A DNA stretch of 64,000 nucleotides from assembly GCA_012295275.1 (NCBI GenBank), contig CM022675.1, positions 14,849,463 through 14,913,462 on the forward strand, read 5' to 3'. The stretch is from Chrysomallon squamiferum. Its lineage: Eukaryota > Mollusca > Gastropoda > Neomphalida > Peltospiridae. A program made the position numbers and the translations under genes. The notes under the pieces are model-generated. The model was not told where the DNA came from and did not search any database. It saw only the letters and a program-made list of their open reading frames with translations. This document shows, piece by piece, positions 29,201 to 40,544 of this stretch; position 1 is the first letter of the stretch; every line of letters begins with the position of its first letter.

Positions 29201-32200
29201 CGACTGGAGGTGTTGATAATACCGCTACTGATAAGAGTGTAGTTATTTGTAACTTCGCTCACAGGTAAGTAATATATTAATTATTTATTTTTGTTGTTTG
29301 TACAATAAATAACAACATCATCATCAACATCATCTTCATTGCTAACAACAACACCAATAGCATTAACAATAGCAACAAAAAGAATAACCACAACAAGAAC
29401 AACAACAAGAACAAAAACGACAATAATAACGGCAATGATAACATTTATATCTGACTGATTTAATTATGTGAGCAAGAAATCATTAAATACATTTTTACTC
29501 TTCAGAACACATCACCATTTATTACTCTGATGTTTTGAAGTATGTCACTAAAATATAAACGGATATTTATTTAACTATCTAAGGAAAGTAATCTTAACTA
29601 TTATTATAAGCATACGGTGTATTAAGAATAACAGTACTGGAAATATTAGAAAAAAACATACTGAAGTAATAAAATAATAATAATATTACATACTGTCAGT
29701 TTAAGAATTTAGCATATTTAAAAGCTGAAATGACCGTAACTCAAACAACTGCATATTGTCAGTATCAAAAAGTCGAGTATTAAACACAACAATTGTAACT
29801 TTAAAAAACTTTTAATATTTGTTGTCAATATAAGCATTCAATATTTAAATATTCAAACAAGAATATTGTGTGGCATTTTTAAATACTGAAATGATAGTTA
29901 TTAATTACATGTAGTTTAATGTTGAAACGAGAATATTTGGTATAAATCTATGGCAATTTTAAACACTGAAATGATAGTAACCAGACAGTTATTAATTACA
30001 CGTATTTTCCCCAGCCCTCTGACAGTAAATGAGTTAGCGCAACCTTACTGTGCAACTGGCCTTGGCTGTGATACATGCGCCACAAAAGACGCGAATTACA
30101 CATCACTGTGTGGTGAGTGGATTTTTACACTCAAAACGTGTATCGTGATTTTAATACTACTACTAATTTATACAACTATGTATCGTGATTTTAATACTCG
30201 TAATAATTTATACAGCTATGTATCGTGATTTTAATACTACTAATAATTTATACAACTATGTATCGTGATTTTAATACTACTACTAATTTATACAACTATG
30301 TATCGTGATTTTAATACTCGTAATAATTTATACAACTATGTATCGTGATTTTAATACTCGTAATAATTTATACAACTATGTATCGTGATTTTAATACTCG
30401 TAATAATTTATACAGCTATGTATCGTGATTTTAATACTCACTGTTGCAACATCGTGAAGAAAATACTTATTGCAATTATTTTATCTTTCATATTTTACTA
30501 AGTGAATCCATCATGATCAAGTGTAATAATGAGTTTTTACACTGTAATATATTTTAAATTACTTTGTCGCACTGTGATGAAACGATATCATTTTTACATA
30601 ATTATTCAGATTATTATATTTTACTAACGTTATCTTTCAGACTGTGGTGGAATGACGTGTTTCAACGGAGGAGATCTCAGCGTAAAAACGTGCACTTGTA
30701 GCTGCAAAACAAATTTTGGTTCACAGATTATTACAGGAAGCAAATGTGAAAATCGTAAGTAATCTCTCTCTCTCTCTCTCTCTCTCAGATAATGGCGAGG
30801 AATTGCCATGGATTGAATGTGAACACAGGATAAAATGGTGTGATGATTTAACTTCAAATATAAAAGGCAGCATACCGCTACGATGAAAAATGATTTCACG
30901 TGAAAGACTGGACGGGTGTTAGCCCCATATAAGTCTACCCAAATAAGAAAATGTTCAGCCTAATTCAAATTAAGTAAATATTAAGTACATTTTCGATCTA
31001 TCAGCAAGGTGTTAAGATATTGTCAGACATTAATTTACTACTGTTATATTAACATTTTTTGTTTTGGTTCAGTTATCTGCCCCGCTGCTCCTCTAAACCC
31101 TGCATCCTGTAAGACGTCCTCATGCATCAAAGGCTTCGAGTTTGCTTACCAGTTCTGTCCTCAGACATGTGGAGTCTGTCCAGGTAAATGTCCGAATACA
31201 GACATGATCTCTCTTACTTTTTATAAGTAAATATGACGATACCATTATGTATAATATCTATATCAACGTAGGGAAGTGTTGTATGTTTAAAGACATTAGA
31301 TATTTACTAATTGTTGTCATATTAAACTGTTACTAACTGTTGTAACATTAAACATTTTATACTTGTTGTGATATTAAGATTTTAATAATTGTTCTCATAC
31401 TGAAAATGTAGCAATTCCTCATTTCATTTTTAGTTTAAGATTAACCTGGGCTTTATTTATTACTTCTTTTTTGAAAATAAATTCAGACAATTGCACCCTA
31501 ACGTGTCAAAATGGCGGATATCTGGTTCATGTGACAGACACAAATGGAACCAGGTGTATGTGTTATTGTCCAGCACCGTTTAATGGAACTCAGTGTGGTA
31601 AGTAATATCAATCAGCTATAGACAGACAGATAGACAGATAGATAGATAAATACTGAGATGTAGACTGACAGATAGGTAGAAGGTATCAGAGACAGAGAGA
31701 GAAAGAGAGTTTAATTGTCATGCGACAACAATAAAGAATTACCTTAGAGGAAAATATTTATTCTGCAGCTTTTCATAGCTGTATATAAAAAAGATTATCT
31801 TAGTTATTTTTGAATGTGCAAAGTATTAACTTGACAGTTTATTTTACAGTTCTAGCCATCTAGTTCACTGAATATTACATATAAGTACACCTGTACTTGC
31901 AAATATTTATGTAACTTTCTTTTCTTTCCAGAAAGTAAACCACCAGGTAATGTAAATTATTTTTATTTTGGAAGAATCGAATCTGTGCAATAAAATAAAT
32001 TCTTGAGATTCAGTTGCACAATAGATTTCTCGTATAGTTCAAACACATAAACAAAAATTATATTGACTTATTATTTGGCTGTTTAAGATCACAAATAAAA
32101 TAAATGCCTTGCTTTTCAACATATTTAAATCTGCATGGTCCATGAACTCCTTTTGTGAAATGTAGTCAATAATGTATGAAATTAAAGCTTGTTATCTGAA

Positions 32201-34547
32201 AGGCTTGAAGCTGATAAACTGTATTGTTCTGTGAACTGTCCCGGGTGATTAGAGTGTAGTTGCAGCGCTAGAATAAAAAATATCAGCGTTTTCTTCAGAA
32301 CTGGCTAATTTTAGAAAACAGGTCAATTTGAGATTTTATTGTATCATTTACTTTAATACATGCATTCATTTTAAACGTTTGATATGTCTAAGATATAATG
32401 TCAGTATTTCCTAGTAGTAAGCACATATATTATCGATATATTAATTTCAGTTTTCTTGTCAAGCTACAATTTTACTTTAAAATATCTAACAGTTTTGTAT
32501 TAATTACAGGATGTTCTCTGGTTTGTCAGAATAATGGAGTTTTGGATGCCACCTGTTCAAATTGTACATGTGTTAACAACTGGACCGGTCCTACATGTGG
32601 TTTGTTGATTTCTACTTCTTTCTTTCTTTTCTACATTTCTTCCCTTTTTCATTTCATTTGTTATTTCTTGACTTTCTCAGAACAATAATACATGTTTTTC
32701 CAAAGAAAAATAAATATTATATGTGTGTTGGGAAATGTTTTCTATATTTCTCCCTTAGTTGTTGCAGTATGTGTTATAGTTGTACTAATGTTGGTACCAT
32801 TTTTGTTCAGCTAATTGCAGTTTGAACTGTCAAAACGGTGGTACAGCAGACGCCAACTGTACGTCATGTACTTGTATTGCTCCATGGACCGGAACTACAT
32901 GTAGTATGTTTATTTATTTATTAATTAAAATTATTAAAAAATAATAATAATAAAAATAAAGGTATGAATGAATGATAGAGATAATTACTTACATTAAAAG
33001 CAACAACAGTAACAATAACAAAATAATAAAAACAATATGACATAAAATATATTAAAATCTTAATTCACAAAAATTGGACTGTTTCTATTCTCCAGCATTT
33101 TTATACTGGTGTGTAGTTTAATAATACATTTAATATGTCACGAAAGAAATCATTTATGTTTATTACTCTTTAAGATTTATAAAAAGGAACAAAAGTGATG
33201 AGTACAGAGATAATTTATATTTTAAGGCCAATGTGGAATCACTTCGTGCCAAAATGGAGGAAATGTGGACTCAGTAACGTGCAAGTGTCAATGTACAGAC
33301 CAGTACTTTGGGACAATGTGTGAAAAGAGTAAGTGTTTTTTTTTAAATATTTTTTAATTAAAACGGTTCTGTCTTTGTTCTAAACACTCTCTGTTTCACA
33401 CACTTACTTCTCAGTAAAACAATATTTTGTTACTCTTTGTGCAAAGTGCCTAATTACTTCAGTATATATTAAGTTCTCCGCCGATTTCTTCTCATTTAAT
33501 GACAGCAGCAGAAGCTACAACAAGGTTTACAGCAAATAACAATTTACTGTAGAATGTAATAACATGTCATTAAATGTGTTTGTTTTATTTGTTTCTTCGT
33601 CAGCCTGTAGCAGTGGTGCTGCGGATGCTGCCAGCGCTGCCTTTCAGCAAACATGTTTGTTGTCAATTACTCGCTCCAACTGTGCAAAGTCATGTGGACT
33701 TTGTATAAGTAAGTTTACTGCAGGCAGAGTTCTGTAGCTTAATACGTTTACATTGCACATACAGTCTATTTAGAATAGTAACTAAACTATGAAAACTGAT
33801 GGTCATAGTAAGACCAAAGACAAGCACGACAAGAAAAATAACTAAAACAACAACAACACATTTATATTGTTCTTGTTTACAATGATGACATTTTGACAAT
33901 AAGACATCGTGAAGAACACCATGGAAATAAATAAATAAATAAAATTAGTGATTATACAACAACAAAACAACAACAACAACAACAACAACAACAATAATAA
34001 TAATGATAATATGTGGTTACTAACAATGTTTACATACATTTATTTACAGCATGTAGGGATAGAAGTACTTATTTCTGTAGAATACTGACCCAGAGGAGTC
34101 AAGTGTCAGGAAAAGCTAAGTTTTGCGCTTCAGTAACGGCAGGAGAGTGCAAATCAGCCTGTCCATGTAATAAGTCTTCTTTTTTCTCCTTTCTCTCTTT
34201 TTTATCGTTCTATTCCTCTATTTATTTACTCAATTACTGCTCAAATTACATTAATATAATATGAGTTAATAAATTAATTATAGTTCAGATTATGTCATTA
34301 TAATAAGACATTATAAATTAGTTAATTATAGTTCAGATTACGTCAGTATAATAAGACATTATAAATTAGTTAATTATAGTTCTGATTACGTCAATGTAAT
34401 ATGACATTATTCGTCAGTTATGTAATTACATTACATTATAAGAAATAGTTTCTTTATAGATTTGCCAGTTACATTATGTAATATTACCTGTATTTCAAGT
34501 AAACAAAGGCAAATGTGATAAATCACTAATGTTTTTATTTTTCAGAA
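26215..34547 (+). CDS. CAP copy 1: secreted CAP-EGF-ShK multidomain protein, complete
   Basis: Exons: 26215-26278, 27565-27593, 27914-28072, 28427-28517, 28659-28813, 29152-29264, 30015-30112, 30641-30754, 31073-31183, 31487-31597, 31932-31946, 32510-32599, 32811-32903, 33227-33328, 33604-33708, 34050-34166 and 34546 onward. Predicted 522 aa. Order: signal peptide (1 to about 21), propeptide ending QRVKR (about 30), CAP domain (about 32-203), Cys-rich hinge (204-236), EGF-like (237-274), ShK-like (275-311), EGF-like (312-348), linker ESKPP on a 15-base exon, three EGF-like modules (354-448), two ShK-like modules (449-522). CAP landmarks: NNIRNNVDPSADNM, IWDEELAKIAEAHA, AHYTQ, KVGCGIA. The usual HN of HNxxR is NN, so one pocket histidine is missing. 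All module exons are phase 1-1. The TAA stop is split T|AA across the last intron. Secretion is inferred; the biological role is unknown. ShK-like names a fold and does not show toxicity. Confidence 0.9.
26620..27475. repeat. Possible old DNA-transposon remnant in intron 1 of CAP copy 1
   Basis: One edge carries GAAATATTTCGGACTC (about 26676-26691), the other CATTTCGGATAAGGGATTTT (about 27441-27460). Related right-edge sequence occurs in the same intron of copy 2 (about 37471-37500) and copy 3 (about 47541-47575). The pattern resembles ends of worn cut-and-paste elements, but no clean inverted repeats or target duplications are visible. A CA tract lies at about 27390-27422. Confidence 0.3.
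30141..30438. repeat. 40-bp minisatellite in intron 7 of CAP copy 1
   Basis: The unit starting TATCGTGATTTTAATACT is repeated from 30141 every 40 bases, giving seven full units and one partial. The orthologous arrays in copies 2 and 3 are shorter, so copy number changes independently of the otherwise near-identical introns. Confidence 0.92.
30763..30786. repeat. (TC)n microsatellite in intron 8 of CAP copy 1
   Basis: About 12 TC units right after the exon 8 donor. The same site has about 45 units in copy 2 and about 31 in copy 3. Confidence 0.95.
34271..34405. repeat. 48-bp minisatellite in the last intron of CAP copy 1
   Basis: Nearly three units built on TTAATTATAGTTCAGATTAC and CATTATAAATTAG. 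The array is expanded in copies 2 and 3. Confidence 0.88.
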
Positions 34548-34607
34548 ACTAATTTCCAGAGAAGAAATCCACATCGTGGAAGAAGATTGCTGTTATTTCT
34601 CTAAGAA

Positions 34608-34613
34608 AATAAA
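34608..34613 (+). terminator. Poly(A) signal of CAP copy 1
   Basis: AATAAA lies about 60 bases into the final exon. The same signal follows the same exon in copy 2 (44432-44437) and copy 3 (56141-56146), supporting a short terminal exon after the split stop codon. Confidence 0.7.
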
Positions 34614-36476
34614 TAATAAGAACAACTCTGATGTTTTGGTTTGTCATTTTGTGAATTTTGTTTTTCTGTTTTCTTTCAAAATTAAAAGGTAGTTTATCTG
34701 TGTATGTCTCTCTTTTTCTGTCTCCATGTCTGACTCTATAAAAGAAGAAAATGTCCCCACCCCTCGAAAACCCAGAGTGGTATCTAACGGAAAACATTTA
34801 TTTACAAACTCATTAATGGTTATGTTAAGACATATTTATTTTTAATTTAATTACATTTTAAATTAAGCCTTTCTAAGACCACGTTATATATTAATTCAGT
34901 TTAGAGTGAATGTAAGTATAAAGAATAATTATAATTTGTCAATAATAAAACATAAAACACTGCTCACATCTTTACAAATCGTTACAAATCTTTACCATTT
35001 TGAAACATTCTACATTTGAATTAACGTTTTTAATCTCTTTTTATCGCTTAACATGTGTATACAAACACATACGTGCACGAACACACAAACACACATGCAC
35101 ACATAAATCCAGCCCACACAAATAGCAATTATTTGGGTTAATTTAGATCCGAATTAACTGTGCGGATGCGTGTTCGCATATGTTGAAGAGCCCTGAAGAA
35201 ATTTCTCAAAAAAAGAAAAGAAAAGGAAAAAGATTACCCCCCCGAAAAAAAAGAAGCTAAACCCCCAAAAACAAAACAACAACAAAAAAAAAAAAAAAAA
35301 AAAAAAAAAAACCCCAACAATAAAAAACAAACAGACAAAAATTACTAATGCACACTCTCCAGAAAACCCCCACACATTCCAGTCCCAAAATAATATTTGT
35401 GTGGTGTAAGTTGTAAATGCTACATTGACGTTTATTTTAAACTGTCTTAATGTTTTTGATAAATGCACGTGCACGTACTCTGCGTGAGGAATAAGTAATA
35501 GTAATGTATGTGTTCCTTTTCTTCTTTTCTTTTGAGAGGAATGTCATTAAAAAATAATAACAACAAAAACAACATAACAACAAGAACAACAACAATAATG
35601 GATATACATTATTTGACTATATCTGGTATAAATATACACAAACCTAAACACAAAACAACGACATAAAACCCCAAAATAAAACGAGAACTTACCACAAAAG
35701 TAACAATAACAGTAAAAGATCCACACAAAACAACAACAAACAAACAAAAATCAACAGAAAACAAAACAAAGAAACAACATAAAATATAAAACAAAAGTAA
35801 AGAAATCAATAAAATAGGAAATTTCAAAGACAGAAAAAAAGAAACATTCATTCACTGATTCATTATTAAAATTCCATTCCTGATAAAACGACATAATTAT
35901 GATTCTTGTCAATACATAGAGAACATTGATAGTGCTATAACTAGTTAGCTGAACTCCTTACATAAAACATACCTAATATGTTACAATATCTTACATATTT
36001 AATTAAAATTGATATGGCTTATTTTTAATTCATTAACCCTAGAAAATGTAATGTATAAAACAAGATTTTATAGTATGAATTCAGTAAATAAAAAAATTAA
36101 AAATGTAAACTTTGCAGTCAGGCACATATAAAAACATGAAGAATTAAATATTCATATAATACACAATATGAAACTAGAAATGATAAAAGAAACCAATTCA
36201 GTTATTAAACAGTATTTCGTTAAATTTAATATTTACACTGACTGTCACATTTGTTTTAAATACAAAAAGTTTAATTAAATTCTCTGTTTACATTTTTAAC
36301 AACTGTCACATTCAGAAATGCTTTATCTCGACCTATTTATTCCTTTCTTCCCACTTGCCTGAAGACAATTAGTCGAAATATTTTAAACACGTCGAAATTA
36401 ATAATTTCAAAACCATTTGCTACGCCTGAACAATCTGTAAACGTGACTATTTAAAAAAATTCAAACCTCAACTTAC
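34614..36476. other. Spacer between CAP copies 1 and 2
   Basis: No exon is seen. The spacer is nearly identical to the one after copy 2 (44438-46283), including the A-rich blocks near 35270-35310 and 35560-35790. Its last part is the upstream region of copy 2. Open frames on the minus strand here are phenylalanine/valine-rich products of A-rich DNA. Confidence 0.75.
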
Positions 36477-36483
36477 TATAAAT
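36477..36483 (+). promoter_or_regulatory. TATA box of CAP copy 2
   Basis: TATAAAT, 57 bases before the ATG at 36534. The upstream sequence is clearly more diverged than that of copies 1 and 3, although this motif is kept. Confidence 0.65.
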
Positions 36484-39400
36484 GGAGGAAGCATACCTGT
36501 GCAGACATCACTGATCTGAGAAACTTTGTAAAAATGACTTTGATTCAAGTTGTTGCCGTTTATTTGATGCTTCCAGTTTTCAGTGTCTTCATACTGGTAA
36601 ATATATTTAGTTCTATTCTTTCTTTTATAATTTTAATTTTAATTTTAATATTGTATTGTATTGTATTGCATTGCTTTACGTTGCATTGTCTTGTGTTATG
36701 TTGTGTTGTATTTATGTCTGTGTGTTTGTGTTTGTATTTGTATTTAACAGTAATGCTTGTTTAGTTTGTCTTGAAGGTTGAAAATGAAATATTTCAAAAT
36801 TAAGTATAAAAGATTTAATTTCCTTTTATTTCTTTCTGTTCATGAGCATAATAATAGTGAAGTACAATTCGAAAAAAAAGATGTATTTTAATTTCGATTA
36901 TAGCAACAAAAACGACAATAACAACAGTAACAAAAATAATCACCATCAAAGTAATCACATATCGGTGGAGGAGCCCTCAACTGAAATTCTGAAATCAGGA
37001 AAAACTCCGATTTTCAGTTCTAGTTTTGCGGAAATTTAAATTGCACAGTGGAGAGTTTAATTATTCACGGTAATTTTGTACTCAATCCTGGCCTTGAAAC
37101 ACCGGTGAGAACACCTGAAATCTTAATAGTTGCACTGAGTAAAAATCTGCCACCACAGTTAGAGTCTGTGTTGAAGTCATCTGTAGAACACAACTTGGTA
37201 GCACACCCGACAGTTTGGTTTCGTGAATATATATCACTGACAGTGCCACTTTCACAGCAATACTGTACCTGTCACTGTGACCATATTCAGTTGGTGAGTT
37301 CTGCCTCTGTCAACATGGGGAATATGTATAATGAATTACACATATTTCCTAAGTGAATCAGAAATTACACAAATGTACTGAAATTTTCATGAATTATACA
37401 TATTTTCTCTAACACATATACATCCACGCCCATACACATACGTTCCAACATCCAAAATATTCCAGATCCAAGCATTTCGGACAAGGGATTTTCAGCCTGT
37501 ACTGAATATAATGATAAAAGATTGGTTAAAATACTAATGTTAATGTATGATGATGATTGCTATTTGTTTCTTTTCTTTTCCATTTTTCTTTGTAGATGAA
37601 CTCAAGCAACGTGTAAAAAGAGATGTAAGAATTTCATTAAAATTATTGATACATTTTGATTTGTTTTATATTTTTATTTTCGACTTTCTTGTTTTTCGCA
37701 TGGGTGTGAATATGATTTTTTTTGATCCATAACATTCGATGTGCAATATGGATCAGGGAACCGCAGTTCCACTGTTACCAGCCGACATCACTGCTGCCGT
37801 TGCAGAGCTCAACAACATCAGGAACACAGTAGACCCATCCGCAGACAACATGGAAAAAATGGTTAGAATATTATAACATTTTTAGTTTCTCATATTGTAA
37901 AGAATATTATCTCCAAAACAATTTATTTTCTTTTTATAGCAGACAACTAAACTTGTAGAAGTAACTGTCTTTTTCCTCATCTTTCCTAAAAACAAACCTG
38001 TCTGCCTGTCCGAATATCATTCTCTCTCGACTAATCTATCCACCTATTTTATATCTGTCAGTATATATATATGTATATATAAAACAAGAAAACAACAATA
38101 AAATAAATAAACCAGCTATAACAAACATATTTAAATTGTTAACACTGCATGACCAGACTATCAAAAATATAAATTACACGCACACACTCACATACATATA
38201 TAAACGCGCACTGAGATGGATAATTATATAGCTATATATTATTTTGCAGATTTGGGATGAGGAACTGGCTAAAATAGCAGAAGCGCATGCAACACAGTGT
38301 AAACAATATCCCGAAATCGAAAACGAACGCCAAGCTTTTGGTACATTTCTTTTTCAATAACAAGACACATTTGTGTCTTTGTGTGTATTTTTTGTATAGA
38401 GTAAAAATGATAAAATGAAAAGATATTAAATTAAACAATATCAAAGGAATCAGAAATTATATGTAACAAAATATTTTTCAGGTCTGCCTAACGTCTTTAT
38501 TGGTCAGAACTTTTTCAAGTCAAGTAATGTCGAGTCAAACATACTTCCTGCAATAGCAAATTGGGGAACACAAAAATCCCAATTTGTTTATGGAGATGAT
38601 TTTGGTAATGCAATAACAGCTGCACATTTATACCCAGGTAAAATGTTTCTATTTATCTTATTTAAAACTAATACTTCAGCGTCCTTTAACCCACCCGTTG
38701 TATACACCCACTAGGTTGTATGTTCTTGTATAATGATGAAATGAAATGAAATCTGCTATAACGTGTTGGAAATATATTTAGTGTATAACGATGAGGAGAA
38801 AAAACTCATTCTCGGCTTATTTATTCTTGTCTGCGTGTCGCCAAGTCTTTCTGCACTGGTGATAGAAACTGTATGTATCTCGTGGCGACAAAACAATAAG
38901 GTAGCAGCTAATCTGGATGTACAAAACGCTTTCATTTTAAAACATTTTATAATATTTTATATTTGTTCTTTACAGATGATATTTCACCGGTCTTCAAAGG
39001 TTGGCTGTGGCATTGCTAACTGTTCGACTGGAGGTGTTGATGGTAACACTACTGTTAAGAGTGTAGTTGTTTGTAACTTCGCTCACAGGTAAGTAATATA
39101 TTAATTATTTATTTTTGTTGTTTGTACAATAAATGACAACATCATCATCATCTTCGTTGCTAACAACAACAACAACAGCATTAACAATAGCAACAAAAAG
39201 AATAACCACAACAAGAACAAAAACGACAATAATAACGGCAATGATAACATTTATATCTGACTGATTTAATTATGTGAGCAAGAAATCATTAAATACATTT
39301 TTACTCTTCAGAACACATCACCATTTATTACTCTGATGTTTTGAAGTATGTCACTAAAATATAAACGGATATTTATTTAACTATCTAAGGAAAGTAATCT

Positions 39401-39946
39401 TAACTATTATTATAAGCATACGGTGTATTAAGAATAACAGTATTGGAAATATTAGAATAAAACATACTGAAGTAATAAAATAATAATAATATTACATACT
39501 GTCAGTTTAAGAATTTAGCATATTTAAAAGCTGAAATGACCGTAACTCAAACAACTGCATATTGTCAGTATCAAAAAGTCGAGTATTAAACACAATAATT
39601 GTAACTTTAAAAAACTTTTAATATTTGTTGTCAATATAAGCATTCAATATTTAAATATTCAAACAAGAATATTGTGTGGCATTTTTAAATACTGAAATGA
39701 TAGTTATTAATTACATGTAGTTTAATGTTGAAACGAGAATATTTGGTATAAATCTATGGCAATTTTAAACACTGAAATGATAGTAACCAGACAGTTATTA
39801 ATTACACGTATTTTCCCCAGCCCTCTGACAGTAAATGAGTTAGCGCAACCTTACTGTGCAACTGGCCTTGGCTGTGATACATGCGCCACAAAAGACGCGA
39901 ATTATACATCACTGTGTGGTGAGTGGATTTTTACACTCAAAACTTG

Positions 39947-40124
39947 TATCGTGATTTTAATACTACTAATAATTTATACAACTATGTATCGTGATTTTAA
40001 TACTCGTAATAATTTATACAACTATGTATCGTGATTTTAATACTACTACTAATTTATACAACTATGTATCGTGATTTTAATACTCGTAATAATTTATACA
40101 GCTATGTATCGTGATTTTAATACT
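39947..40124. repeat. 40-bp minisatellite in intron 7 of CAP copy 2
   Basis: Four full units and a partial one of the same 40-base repeat as at 30141-30438. Confidence 0.9.
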
Positions 40125-40448
40125 CACTGTTGCAACATCGTGAAGAAAATACTTATTGCAATTATTTTATCTTTCATATTTTACTAAGTGAATCCATCAT
40201 GATCAAGTGTAATAATGAGTTTTTACACTGTAATATATTTTAAATTACTTTGTCGCACTGTGATGAAACGATAAAATTTTTACATAATTATTCAGATTAT
40301 TATATTTTATTAACGTTATCTTTCAGACTGTGGTGGAATGACGTGTTTCAACGGAGGAGATCTCAGCGTAAAAACGTGCACTTGTAGATGCAAAACAAAT
40401 TTTGGTTCACAGATTATTACAGGAAGCAAATGTGAAAATCGTAAGTAA

Positions 40449-40451
<3 letters not shown>

Positions 40452-40542
<91 letters not shown>
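40452..40542. repeat. (TC)n microsatellite in intron 8 of CAP copy 2
   Basis: About 45 TC units at the site that has about 12 in copy 1. Minus-strand frames reading RERERE come from it and are not genes. Confidence 0.95.

Positions 40543-40544
<2 letters not shown>

Noticed and set aside
34013-34264. Read-through of CAP exon 16 into the last intron as the true C-terminus
   Set aside because: The tail after CPC is not conserved in copy 3 (frame changes in a T run), while the spliced terminal exon and its AATAAA are conserved. It is kept only as a possible retained-intron form.
35154-35851. Phe/Val/Cys-rich minus-strand frames, repeated at 45013-45668
   Set aside because: They are antisense reads of A-rich CAACAA tracts in the duplicated spacer; they repeat only because the spacer is duplicated.
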